DNA of 64,000 nt from SICV01 sp038045265 (GCA_038045265.1 JBBSYL010000014.1:5319-69318), one strand, 5' to 3'; shown: positions 51,578 through 59,840, counted from the first letter of the stretch. The notes: a model not told the origin generated them from the letters alone. Translations and numbers: made by a program.

Positions 51578-52072
51578 TTAAAGCTGGTTTATAACCTCTG
51601 CTATCTGCTTATACTTTCCAGCAGAAAGATAAAAACCTTCCTCAACTATTTTATCTATAAAACTTATTGTCTCTTTTTTATTTATAATCTTTCTCTTCAA
51701 AAGCATTAGTATTAGATAAATTGTTCCATGATTCTCTATTCCATAAGAATCTGCTATGCTTGATGCATAAGATTCATCAACTATTGCGATACATTTCTTT
51801 TCTTTAGCCAAAGCCAAAACTTCCTTGTCGGCTTTGCTTAAAATTAAATTTCCATTTACCTTTAACCTTGCTTCTTTTACAGAAAATAACCTCTTATTAA
51901 TCAACTCTTTTATATAACTTACTTCAGATTCCATTCTATTTTCCCCTTCTAAAATAACTTCATCATAAACATTTTTAGGAATAATTTTTTCTCCATCCAG
52001 CAATACGACTCTATCAAGCAATCCTATTTTGCCTAAATAAATCAAAGCAGAAGAATCAAAAACAAAGCTCAT
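51578..52072 (-). CDS. DUF3368 PIN-like toxin (second)
   Basis: A 164-residue PIN-like protein: FVFDSSALIYLGKIGLLDRV, ILSKADKEVLALAKEKKCIAIVDE and C-terminal GFYLSAGKYKQIAEVI, homologous to the protein at 46995-47468. Its start overlaps the stop of the UPF0175 gene by four bases. Confidence 0.75.
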   Translation of the reverse strand: MSFVFDSSALIYLGKIGLLDRVVLLDGEKIIPKNVYDEVILEGENRMESEVSYIKELINKRLFSVKEARLKVNGNLILSKADKEVLALAKEKKCIAIVDESYASSIADSYGIENHGTIYLILMLLKRKIINKKETISFIDKIVEEGFYLSAGKYKQIAEVINQL

Positions 52073-52368
52073 TTAAATTTTCCAAGATCTTTTTCAATAA
52101 CGCTGTCTTTAACCCATAATAGCTTGGCCGCTTTTACTTTGGAAATAAAAGACCATATATCCATTCCAGCAATTTCAGCAGCTTTTGAAAGAGTAGTTGC
52201 ACCTTCTGACAGTAGCTTAAAAGCATATTCAATCCTCCACTCTCTTAAGGCCTGAAATAAAAGCTTTCTGACTGCTCCAGACTTTTCAAGATGCTCTTCT
52301 TCCATATACTTCACAAGCTCTGCTTCCAATTCCTTAGGAATTCTTGCGGATAAATTTATTTCAGTCAT
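52069..52368 (-). CDS. UPF0175-family antitoxin (second)
   Basis: A 99-residue protein with a ribbon-helix-helix-like start (NLSARIPKELEAELVKYMEEEHLEKSGAVRKLL in pieces) and the UPF0175 helix-turn-helix (GATTLSKAAEIAGMDIWSFISKVKA). It is homologous to 47473-47787 and has a related promoter. Confidence 0.75.
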   Translation of the reverse strand: MTEINLSARIPKELEAELVKYMEEEHLEKSGAVRKLLFQALREWRIEYAFKLLSEGATTLSKAAEIAGMDIWSFISKVKAAKLLWVKDSVIEKDLGKFK

Positions 52369-52375
52369 ATGTATT

Positions 52376-52398
52376 CATTGTATACATAGTATATAAAG
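52376..52398 (-). promoter_or_regulatory. promoter and operator motif of the second UPF0175 module
   Basis: Box A CTTTATATAC (minus strand, 52389-52398) is 26 bp from ATG 52368. Immediately downstream lies CATTGTATACATA (52376-52388, plus strand), identical to 47795-47807. Confidence 0.6.
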
Positions 52399-52460
52399 TT
52401 TACTAACAGTATTATGGTTTGATAAAAAAACAAAAGCAAATCCAAAAAGATAAAATAAAA

Positions 52461-53201
52461 TTAGAATCTGCTTAGCTTATATTTAACATAAACTGTCTGT
52501 GAAATTCCTATATCTTCTGGCTTTATATCTCTTACAGCACTTTGTACTTTTTCAGCACTAAATTCTGCGCCTATAGAACCAGAAGAGTCTGCAACATATA
52601 TTGGATAAGGCCTATAACTTAAATTATCTGTCCTTAATTCGACTAATCTTCCAAGTCTCTTTCCCTGTCCCGATGCAATTGCTTCTGCTTTCTTTCTTGC
52701 ATCTTGACTTGCAAGTTCTGCAACTTTTGCTTGCTCATCTTGCTTCTTTTCATTTGATAATTCAAATTGTACACTCTGAACACCTGCACCAGCATCTATA
52801 ACATTAGTTATAACATCAGAAACTTTCGAAAATTCTTTCATCTTTATTGTAACTGTCTGGCTTACTTGATATCCATTATTCACATATTTGCCATTCTGCC
52901 ATTCTCCATATTCTCCACTGTAGTAATTGCTATATTGTATATCTTCATCATCAAATCCAAGATACCTCAAATTTCTAATTAAGTCATTTAATATTCTTGC
53001 ATTTTCAACCTGCGCTCCTTCAAGTGTTGCATTCTTTGTAAAAACAAGTGCATATACATTTATTTCATCAGGAGAAGCATCACTGCTAGCAGTCCCCTGG
53101 GTACTTATTTCGGGTCCAGACGCATATACAAAAGACATTATTCCAATCAAAACAATTATTCCAAATACAATTAAAGTTGTATTCAATTTCCCTTCCATCA
53201 T
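52461..53201 (-). CDS. SIMPL-domain (DUF541) membrane protein
   Basis: A 246-residue protein with an N-terminal membrane helix (about 7-27) and an exterior SIMPL domain: GTASSDASPDEINVYALVFTKNATLEGAQVENARILNDLIRNL in pieces, VSQTVTIKMKEFSKVSDVI, and KKAEAIASGQGKRLGRLVEL. SIMPL proteins are periplasmic or surface beta-rich proteins linked to stress tolerance. Two ATGs (53201 and 53198) compete; 53198 stands eight bases after the Shine-Dalgarno sequence, the same spacing as in ftsZ. Confidence 0.85.
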   Translation of the reverse strand: MMEGKLNTTLIVFGIIVLIGIMSFVYASGPEISTQGTASSDASPDEINVYALVFTKNATLEGAQVENARILNDLIRNLRYLGFDDEDIQYSNYYSGEYGEWQNGKYVNNGYQVSQTVTIKMKEFSKVSDVITNVIDAGAGVQSVQFELSNEKKQDEQAKVAELASQDARKKAEAIASGQGKRLGRLVELRTDNLSYRPYPIYVADSSGSIGAEFSAEKVQSAVRDIKPEDIGISQTVYVKYKLSRF

Positions 53202-53395
53202 AATCTACCTCCTTTCATTTTCCTATTTTTTATCATTAAATTAATTAACAAACTACCCATTTCAGCAAACAAATTATTAACTTGAATAGAAACAATATTA
53301 TCTCTACACCTTAGAAACTCATTATTATTGTGTAAACTAATAACTTCTCCAACTTTTACGCTATCTTCAATCATCATTTCCATATTTTCCTCCAA
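53198..53395 (-). CDS. small hypothetical protein in the wHTH-SIMPL operon
   Basis: A 65-residue ORF rich in Met, Glu and Asn (EENMEMMIEDSVKVGEVISL) with no known family. It overlaps the wHTH gene by 22 bases and the SIMPL gene start by four bases. Position in the operon suggests a real gene, but there is no other support. Confidence 0.45.
   Translation of the reverse strand: MEENMEMMIEDSVKVGEVISLHNNNEFLRCRDNIVSIQVNNLFAEMGSLLINLMIKNRKMKGGRL
53206..53215 (-). promoter_or_regulatory. strong Shine-Dalgarno site of the SIMPL gene
   Basis: AAAGGAGGTA on the minus strand, the same ten bases as in front of ftsZ. It lies inside the end of the upstream 65-residue ORF, so the SIMPL gene is translated from a polycistronic message. 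Confidence 0.75.
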
Positions 53396-53973
53396 TTAAA
53401 CAAAACAATAATAACTAAAGCGACTATTACTCCAGTCATAAACCAAAAAGCAGGATCTCCAACTTGAATTACATTCCCAGTAGCGCTGGCCACTGCCTCT
53501 GGAGTTTTAGCTACTAATTCCGATGATGCTGAAGACGCAGAAGAAGCACTTTCAACAGCTTTATCAGCAACACTCTCAGCACTTCCCGCTTGCATAACTT
53601 TGCTTCCACTCCAAACTTTCAATCCAACTCCAATCAATCCAGAAATAATTAAAGTAGAAAGCAATCCCTTAATTCTCTTAACAGGGCTTATTACTATTTT
53701 TTTATTTGCAACTCTATATTTAACAATTCTCTTTCCCTTCTCACTCCACAAAAATTCTTTTTTCTTCTCAATCAATCCTGCATCGCTTAATTTCTCAAGA
53801 TTATATCCTGCCGTATTAAGTGGGATTTTTAATTCCTCAGAAATTTCTCCAGCACTCATTTCTTTCTCAGCCAACACATCAAGTATCTTCTTGCATGTCT
53901 TATTACTTATTACATCTGCAATTTTACCAATTCTTTCATCATCCAAATCAACGCTTATTATCTTGTCACTCAT
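53374..53973 (-). CDS. membrane-anchored winged-helix regulator
   Basis: A 199-residue protein. Residues 10-90 are an ArsR-like winged helix: ISNKTCKKILDVLAEKEMSAGEISEELKIPLNTAGYNLEKLSDAGLIEKK in pieces, then the beta wing. A membrane helix lies at about 105-122, an Ala/Ser-rich exterior loop at about 123-170 and a second helix at about 173-193. DNA-binding domain and membrane helices in one protein suggest a one-component membrane sensor. It is first in an operon with the small protein and the SIMPL protein. Confidence 0.75.
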   Translation of the reverse strand: MSDKIISVDLDDERIGKIADVISNKTCKKILDVLAEKEMSAGEISEELKIPLNTAGYNLEKLSDAGLIEKKKEFLWSEKGKRIVKYRVANKKIVISPVKRIKGLLSTLIISGLIGVGLKVWSGSKVMQAGSAESVADKAVESASSASSASSELVAKTPEAVASATGNVIQVGDPAFWFMTGVIVALVIIVLFNWRKIWK

Positions 53974-54165
53974 GTTTTATCTATATAATTATTATTTATA
54001 AACCCGCTTTTAACTTCAAAAAGTATTGAAGTTAAGTGAAAAAATTATAACAAAATATATCATCAAAAACATCATTATCTCTTACGATATAATTTTATCT
54101 TCTGTGCATTGTATTACCAATTTTAAGTATATATTTATAACTATTAAGTAGTAACTAAAGAAAGA

Positions 54166-54173
54166 TTTAAATA
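54166..54173 (+). promoter_or_regulatory. Box A of the lipoprotein gene
   Basis: TTTAAATA centred 25 bp before ATG 54195. Confidence 0.5.
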
Positions 54174-54194
54174 CTCTAAATATGACATTTATTT

Positions 54195-54662
54195 ATGAGA
54201 AAAAACCTTACAAACTGTATTTTAGGATTAGCTTGTGCTCTCCAACTTACTGGCTGTCAAACTCCCTCAATAAGAGAAGAACAAAGCCAGAGAGATTATC
54301 TAAAGCTAACTATAGAAGAGAGTGGTACCAAAAGAAATCCTATTTTTTCTGTTTTAAATGCAGAATTGCTAAAAAGCAGGCAAGTAAATCCTATTGCTAA
54401 TAATTCAAGAGCTAGAAAAGATTATATTGAAACAAGAAATGAAAGAGGCGAAACTTTAGATAAAGTTCCATTATATCCTAAAGGATACTCTCCAAATACT
54501 GACAACTTTATAGCCGAAAACTTTTCAGGACAAGGAAGAGTTATTCAGTTTAGAAATGGAACATTTGAAACAGTTATACCTTACAATCCTGCTGTCGCAC
54601 ATTTCTATATCTCTTCACAAAACACAAAAACAAATATTCCAGTAGCAAACATTAAAAAATAA
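54195..54662 (+). CDS. putative lipoprotein of unknown function
   Basis: A 155-residue protein with a signal peptide ending in LTGC (lipobox, Cys at residue 21), as in bacterial-type lipoproteins. The mature part is polar, about half charged or Asn/Gln/Thr, with no known domain. Expected to be attached to the outside of the membrane through the cysteine. It converges with the M64-like protease gene, one base apart. Confidence 0.6.
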   Translation: MRKNLTNCILGLACALQLTGCQTPSIREEQSQRDYLKLTIEESGTKRNPIFSVLNAELLKSRQVNPIANNSRARKDYIETRNERGETLDKVPLYPKGYSPNTDNFIAENFSGQGRVIQFRNGTFETVIPYNPAVAHFYISSQNTKTNIPVANIKK

Positions 54663-54663
54663 A

Positions 54664-56577
54664 TTAAGTAACTAAAGGTTTAATCGTATCTAAATTCATA
54701 CATTCATTCCAATAAGATTTAGGATTTCCACCTTTAATTGCGGCAAGACAATATCCGCATGATACCACATTGAATTTTTGATCTTCTCTATCCTTTCTCA
54801 TAATACTATTTCCTGAAGGACGATACAATCCATTTACAGAACATCCCAAATAATTAGAAGTACCATAAACAGCACCATTATACCACCATGAATTTGATGG
54901 ATTTAAAACACAATTTGGCATAAACTTCCCCTGCCAACCAGGATTCCACACAAAACCAGTAAATCCTTTTTTATACACATACTCATCACTTAAACCACAA
55001 AAAGCATGTCCTATTTCATGAGTCACAACAATTGAATCACTTGACAAAGACAACCCTCCAGGTCTAACAAAAACTGTTCCAGAATTTTTAACTGTATATC
55101 CTTTATATGTCCTCTTATTAAAAAATGAGTAGGCACTAGCATCACTTCCACAACTAGAACTTTGTCGAACAACGGATATATATTTAGGTTTATAAAAAAT
55201 ATCGTTATCCTCCTCATACGTATCCCATCCAGAATCATCAAGTATTGCCAAATCTGCATAATAAGACAAGCTATCATTATATTTTGCGAAGGGATCTATG
55301 CTAAATAGGGTATTCGCGTCAACAAAAACTTCTTGCATAAACGTCTTAGAACTATAACGAAAAGCATCTTCCCCCCTCATACCAACAAATTTTTTCTTTC
55401 CATCTCCTTTTATCTGCAAACAAGTCTTCATAGGAATTGGCTCATCTTTATTATTTGCAGGAACATTTCTTTCCATCAATCTAAACTTAACCACATCCTT
55501 CTTATTCAAATCCTTGCCAATCGCCTCAATCATTTTATCCATCAAAGCTCCCTGAACTATCCCACTCGCCCCTCCATCTATATCAACATCCTTGCACCCT
55601 TGTGCAGTACATTGAGTTTTCTGATGATAATTCCATCCTTTCAATATAACACCATATTCAATCTCGTTTGTAGTTTCACTTATCTTAATAGGAGAATAGG
55701 GATTTGCAATCGAAGTTGCTTGATTCACAAAATAAAAAACTTCTTCCTGCCCATCTATATTAGTAAAAGCAAGTGCAACATCAAAAGGCAGTTCATTAGG
55801 ATAAGTATAACAAGAATTTTTAGCAATTTTTATCTTTATTAAAATATTATCATAAGGAGTAAATTCCGGTTGTGGAGTAAATCCTCTAAACTGTTTTGTC
55901 AATCTTACATAATCAGGATCGTAATCTATTTTAATATCTATTATATCTGAAATATTGACTGTTTTCGGAATTACTTCTTCAATTGATTTTACAAACCCTG
56001 TACCATCACAAACATTGCATGAAGAACCTCCAGGAGTTGGATTATAAAAGACAGAGTGGAAAGCTCCTGTATTTGGAATAACGCTAGGATTAGGATCTGG
56101 AGAAGTTCCTGCTAGTTTAGGAACCCAATTCCCAGCACCATCGCACACTCCGCAAGGATCAACTTCCGGCTGAGAGATAGATTTTTCTCCAGCACCAATA
56201 AACCTTGTTCCTCCGTTGCCGTCACATAAAGTACAAACATTCAAGGGAGTTCCATCTGTCTTTCCAATCACACCACCATAACCATTGCACATCTGACAAG
56301 CATTAGTCAAATGTCCTTGACTTCCATATGATGCAAATTTAACTCCAGGATTAATTTCACTCGGAGTATCTCCATAACTACAAGGACATGCATTCCTCCA
56401 TGCTTGAATATCTCCTGTTATTGTACTACAATCAACACCATACCCTGTCTGTGCAGGACTAAAATAAATGTCTCTTATTGGTTTATTAAGCACAACTCCC
56501 AAAACGCTGACAATAATTAATAAAGAAAAGAGAAACGTAATAATAATCTCCTTGCGAACATTTATTTTATCTTTCAT
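54664..56577 (-). CDS. secreted M64-like protease with four DnaJ-type CxxCxGxG fingers
   Basis: A 637-residue protein. N-terminal membrane helix at about 10-31. Cysteine motifs C94-C97-NGYGG, C115-C118-DGNGG, C142-C145-DGAG and C187-C190-DGTG follow the CxxCxGxG pattern of the DnaJ zinc domain. The protease site is HEIGHAFCGLSDEY with H520, E521 and H524, the M64-type layout, followed by a SIMRK-type Met region. The last 100 residues contain more cysteines (CGYC). It overlaps the next gene by four bases and probably acts outside the cell. Confidence 0.8.
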   Translation of the reverse strand: MKDKINVRKEIIITFLFSLLIIVSVLGVVLNKPIRDIYFSPAQTGYGVDCSTITGDIQAWRNACPCSYGDTPSEINPGVKFASYGSQGHLTNACQMCNGYGGVIGKTDGTPLNVCTLCDGNGGTRFIGAGEKSISQPEVDPCGVCDGAGNWVPKLAGTSPDPNPSVIPNTGAFHSVFYNPTPGGSSCNVCDGTGFVKSIEEVIPKTVNISDIIDIKIDYDPDYVRLTKQFRGFTPQPEFTPYDNILIKIKIAKNSCYTYPNELPFDVALAFTNIDGQEEVFYFVNQATSIANPYSPIKISETTNEIEYGVILKGWNYHQKTQCTAQGCKDVDIDGGASGIVQGALMDKMIEAIGKDLNKKDVVKFRLMERNVPANNKDEPIPMKTCLQIKGDGKKKFVGMRGEDAFRYSSKTFMQEVFVDANTLFSIDPFAKYNDSLSYYADLAILDDSGWDTYEEDNDIFYKPKYISVVRQSSSCGSDASAYSFFNKRTYKGYTVKNSGTVFVRPGGLSLSSDSIVVTHEIGHAFCGLSDEYVYKKGFTGFVWNPGWQGKFMPNCVLNPSNSWWYNGAVYGTSNYLGCSVNGLYRPSGNSIMRKDREDQKFNVVSCGYCLAAIKGGNPKSYWNECMNLDTIKPLVT

Positions 56578-57857
56578 TTTTCCTCCTCAACGCATCTAAA
56601 CGAACTACTATTAAATGCACTTCTAAGCAAATTAGGACAACACTCATTTTTCCCATAATCTCCAAACTCGTTCACATCCTTGCATGTCTTCTCACATTTC
56701 AATAAAGAAGAATCAACACCCAATATACTTCTATTCCCATTTATAACAATTCCAAATTTACTCGTTCTTGAATCATATGGAATTGTTAAAGAAGCTATTC
56801 CATCATCATATTCAATAATACTTCCGCTTGGCTCTGTTCCCGAAAAGTCCTCTGCAATTGCAAATCTGCTTGAATACAATTGATAATTCTGCAATACTGC
56901 ATTGTTAGAAGTTAAAGTCTGAAATACAAACGGACTTATATCTTCATAATTTAATCTTGTCTGATAACCATAATCTCCATACATCTGTTTTATATCCTTA
57001 ATTGAAAAGTTTGAACTATTTTCTCCAAAAAATTCCACTCTTTTTTCATCCAATTCAACATTCAAATAACAATATGCGTCATTTGTCTGAGCAGAATAAT
57101 CGCCAATTGCATTCAAATTACCTGTATAAATTTCTAAATTTGCTCCACCACCGCCTCCGCCACTATTATCAGAACTAGCCAAAGTTAACATAACTTGTCT
57201 TTCCATCTCTGCAATATTAGTTGACCCAACATAACTTAAATTGTAAACAATTCCTTTAATTGTAACATTTCCTATTCCTTCGCCAGTCATCACAGCCGAA
57301 TAATTTAAACTATTATTTTCAAATATAACTTCATCATTAGAATATCCATTAGAAATATTTTGAATAGACACTACTTTAACACTGAAAGTATTATTCAATC
57401 TTATATACTCGCTTTTATTTGCCCACTGCCCAAGATTTACTATTCTACTTCCCGCACTAATTCCTTCAACTCCCCCACTACCAGCACCACTTCCTCCGCC
57501 TCCGCCACTTCCACCTCCCGAACCACCTCCGCCTCCTCCTCCTCCACCGCCAGAAAATAATCTCTTAACAAATCCAATTATTCCTCCTCCAGAACTTTCA
57601 CCGCCCCCGCTTCCTGCACCAGATGAACTTCCACTGCTACTTCCTCCGCCACTATTATCAGAGCCAGCTAAAACATTTTCCCCTTCTGCATCAATCTCTT
57701 CTTGAGAACTTGAATCTATTTTAGAACTAAATATACAAGAATCATGATAACACTCGTAAGTTATCGCACCAGCAACACCCAATGCAACAACAACAGAAGC
57801 GATGATAATTACTAACGCACTTATTTCTCCCTTAATATTCATCTCTTCCCTCTTCAT
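56574..57857 (-). CDS. anchored Gly/Ser-rich surface protein (pilin-like start)
   Basis: A 427-residue protein. The N-terminus (NIKGEISALVIIIASVVVALGVAGAI) has a basic leader and hydrophobic helix that could be a class III pilin-type signal. Residues about 68-135 are almost all Gly and Ser (GGSSSGSSSGAGSGGG-type), likely a flexible spacer, and two outer domains follow with six Cys near the C-terminus. It overlaps the M64-like protease gene by four bases, again pairing a pilin-like protein with a protease. Confidence 0.6.
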   Translation of the reverse strand: MKREEMNIKGEISALVIIIASVVVALGVAGAITYECYHDSCIFSSKIDSSSQEEIDAEGENVLAGSDNSGGGSSSGSSSGAGSGGGESSGGGIIGFVKRLFSGGGGGGGGGGSGGGSGGGGGSGAGSGGVEGISAGSRIVNLGQWANKSEYIRLNNTFSVKVVSIQNISNGYSNDEVIFENNSLNYSAVMTGEGIGNVTIKGIVYNLSYVGSTNIAEMERQVMLTLASSDNSGGGGGGANLEIYTGNLNAIGDYSAQTNDAYCYLNVELDEKRVEFFGENSSNFSIKDIKQMYGDYGYQTRLNYEDISPFVFQTLTSNNAVLQNYQLYSSRFAIAEDFSGTEPSGSIIEYDDGIASLTIPYDSRTSKFGIVINGNRSILGVDSSLLKCEKTCKDVNEFGDYGKNECCPNLLRSAFNSSSFRCVEEEK

Positions 57858-57912
57858 TACATATTAGGCAAACTAATCTATAAAAACATTCTCTAACAAA
57901 TCAACTGCAAGG

Positions 57913-57922
57913 TATTTAAACA
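57913..57922 (+). promoter_or_regulatory. Box A of the DUF2238 gene
   Basis: TATTTAAACA at 57913-57922 is centred 24 bp before the ATG at 57942, so the native start is most likely that ATG rather than the TTG at 57971. Confidence 0.5.
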
Positions 57923-57941
57923 AATTCATCTAAAGAAAGTG

Positions 57942-58639
57942 ATGAAAAAAGGGGATATTACTACATAGTATTGCTAATCATATTTCTTATATTCTGGGCT
58001 TGGGCGGCAATCAATCCAACCTATTCAGACGGCTGGTTATTAGAAAATTATCTTGTCTTTATCACTGTTCCCATAATTATTCTCTCTGCATTCTATTTTA
58101 AATTATCAAAACTATCTTATACCTTGTTAACAATCTTTATGATTCTTCATGTTATTGGCTCTCACTACACGTACGCTGAAGTCCCTTTCGGATATACTCT
58201 TCAAAACTTATTTGGCTCGGCAAGAAATATGTATGACCGCCTTGTTCATTTCTCATTTGGCTTATTAATTGCATACCCTGTAAGAGAAATATTTATCCGT
58301 TTGAGTAAATCAAAGGGAATTTGGAGTTTCTGGTTCCCAATTGAATTAACTTTCGCTTTCTCCGCAATATACGAATTAATAGAATGGAGCGCAGTAACTT
58401 TTACCAATCCAGAAGCAGGGCTTGCATTTCTAGGCGCACAAGGCGACATCTGGGACGCACAAAAAGACATGGCTCTTGCAGGCCTCGGTTCAATAATCGC
58501 AATGTTCATCACAGGAATTATTCGTTCATCAATAGACAAATCATTCTGGAAAGAATTCAAACAAAGCTTTAAAGTCTCAAAATCAGACAAGCCATTAGGT
58601 GAAGTCGCAATAAAAAAGTATATGAGAAAGAAAAAATAA
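57942..58639 (+). CDS. DUF2238-like membrane protein with an apparent frameshift near its start
   Basis: The unbroken frame from TTG 57971 gives 222 residues with six or so membrane helices (IIFLIFWAWAAINPTYSDGWLLE onward), including MYDRLVHFSFGLLIAYPVRE and EWSAV, typical of DUF2238/YjdF-like proteins. Upstream, ATG 57942 starts in another frame and hits TAG after nine codons. One extra A (seven instead of six at 57945-57950) would join the two as MKKRGYYYIVLL..., which completes helix 1. The cause may be sequencing error, mutation or -1 slippage on AAAAAAG. Confidence 0.7.
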
Positions 58640-58651
58640 TATTTACTCTAC

Positions 58652-58975
58652 TTAGAAGCCCTGACGCTTTCTATAATACTCTGGAGACCTGCGAACATTA
58701 AATTTACTTTTACCCTTGGCCACCATTTCTCTTGTTACGAACACAACCAATCCATTAGTTGTTTCATCTAATTCATCTCTAGGTATTGCTTTTTTAAAAC
58801 CTATATGATAAAGTTCAGAATAATAAACTCCTCTATCAGTTGGTACAAGAACTCCAGGTAAACCATTAATAGCTGTAAAAGCAACCTCTTTAAATCTCTC
58901 TCCCAACATTCCGCCAACCTTATGACCTTCTATGCGATAGGATGTATTATCATCTTGTTCTATCATTAATTTCAC
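58652..58975 (-). CDS. hypothetical protein
   Basis: A 107-residue cytosolic protein not recognised. It has beta-like segments (GVLVPTDRGVYYSELYHIGF) and a basic C-terminus (GKSKFNVRRSPEYYRKRQGF) that could bind nucleic acid. Stands alone. Confidence 0.45.
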   Translation of the reverse strand: MKLMIEQDDNTSYRIEGHKVGGMLGERFKEVAFTAINGLPGVLVPTDRGVYYSELYHIGFKKAIPRDELDETTNGLVVFVTREMVAKGKSKFNVRRSPEYYRKRQGF

Positions 58976-59092
58976 AAAAATTACCTCTATTTAAAGATAA
59001 TTATGCTCTATTTTAGTGTAGTATTAATCACCATTCTCATCCAATAAAAAAACAGCAATAATATTTATAAAGACATCATAACTAAAAATAGA

Positions 59093-59278
59093 ATGAATAA
59101 ATGGCTTGAATTATTGCTCGGATTGATTCTTGTAATACTTCCAATAGTGTTAGCAATAATGGTTTGGCCTAGTTGGTGGCCACAAGCACTCTCATTTCTT
59201 CTTGGGGGAATTTTCTGGGCAGTTATAGGCATCGGCTTGTTATTCATTCTTCTAGGCATCTCAGACTTGGAGGGCTAA
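59093..59278 (+). CDS. two-helix small membrane protein
   Basis: A 61-residue protein made of two membrane helices (about 6-24 and 32-56) joined by a short WPSWWPQ loop. No family recognised. Its stop codon is directly followed by the ATG of the CYTH gene, so the two are co-transcribed. Confidence 0.55.
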   Translation: MNKWLELLLGLILVILPIVLAIMVWPSWWPQALSFLLGGIFWAVIGIGLLFILLGISDLEG

Positions 59279-59809
59279 ATGAATATTGAAGTAGAAATTC
59301 GTGCATTTATCTCAAAAGAAAAATATTTTGAACTTCTTGACTTTTTCAAAAAGAGTGCAAAGTTACTTTATGGAGACAATCAAGAAACACACTACTTCAA
59401 AGCTCCCGTAGATATTAGAATACAGAAGAACGAATTTTATTCAAAAATTTGGCTCAAAAAAGGAGCTATGCATTCAGAGCAGAGAGAAGAAATAGAAATA
59501 AAATGCGATAAAGATGATTTTGACAAACTTCAAAATTTATTCAAATCATTAAACTATGAAACTGAAATAAAATGGTTCAGAAAAAGAAGTGCATTTGAAT
59601 GGAAAGGCATTACGATTACATTAGATTATACAAAAGGATACGGATATATAATAGAACTTGAAAAACTTTCTAACGAAAAAGATAAAGACTCTGCACTTAA
59701 TCTATTAAAAGAAAAACTTTCAGAACTAAACATCCAACAAACCCCAAAAGAAGAATTTGATAAAGCTTACCAAAACTATAAGCAAAACTGGAAAACCCTG
59801 ACACAATAA
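59279..59809 (+). CDS. CYTH-domain phosphohydrolase/cyclase-like protein
   Basis: A 176-residue protein with the CYTH tunnel pattern: N-terminal IEVEIRAFI (ExExK-type), DIRIQKNEFYSKIWLKKG, HSEQREEIEIK, WFRKRSAFEWKGITITLDYTKGYGYIIELE. The ordered charged residues line the triphosphate tunnel. Members include class IV adenylyl cyclases and triphosphatases; substrate unknown. The first motif (EVEIR) carries Arg in place of the third Lys. Confidence 0.78.
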   Translation: MNIEVEIRAFISKEKYFELLDFFKKSAKLLYGDNQETHYFKAPVDIRIQKNEFYSKIWLKKGAMHSEQREEIEIKCDKDDFDKLQNLFKSLNYETEIKWFRKRSAFEWKGITITLDYTKGYGYIIELEKLSNEKDKDSALNLLKEKLSELNIQQTPKEEFDKAYQNYKQNWKTLTQ

Positions 59810-59840
59810 TCAATAAAAAGCTTGAATAGCAGTTTTCCTT

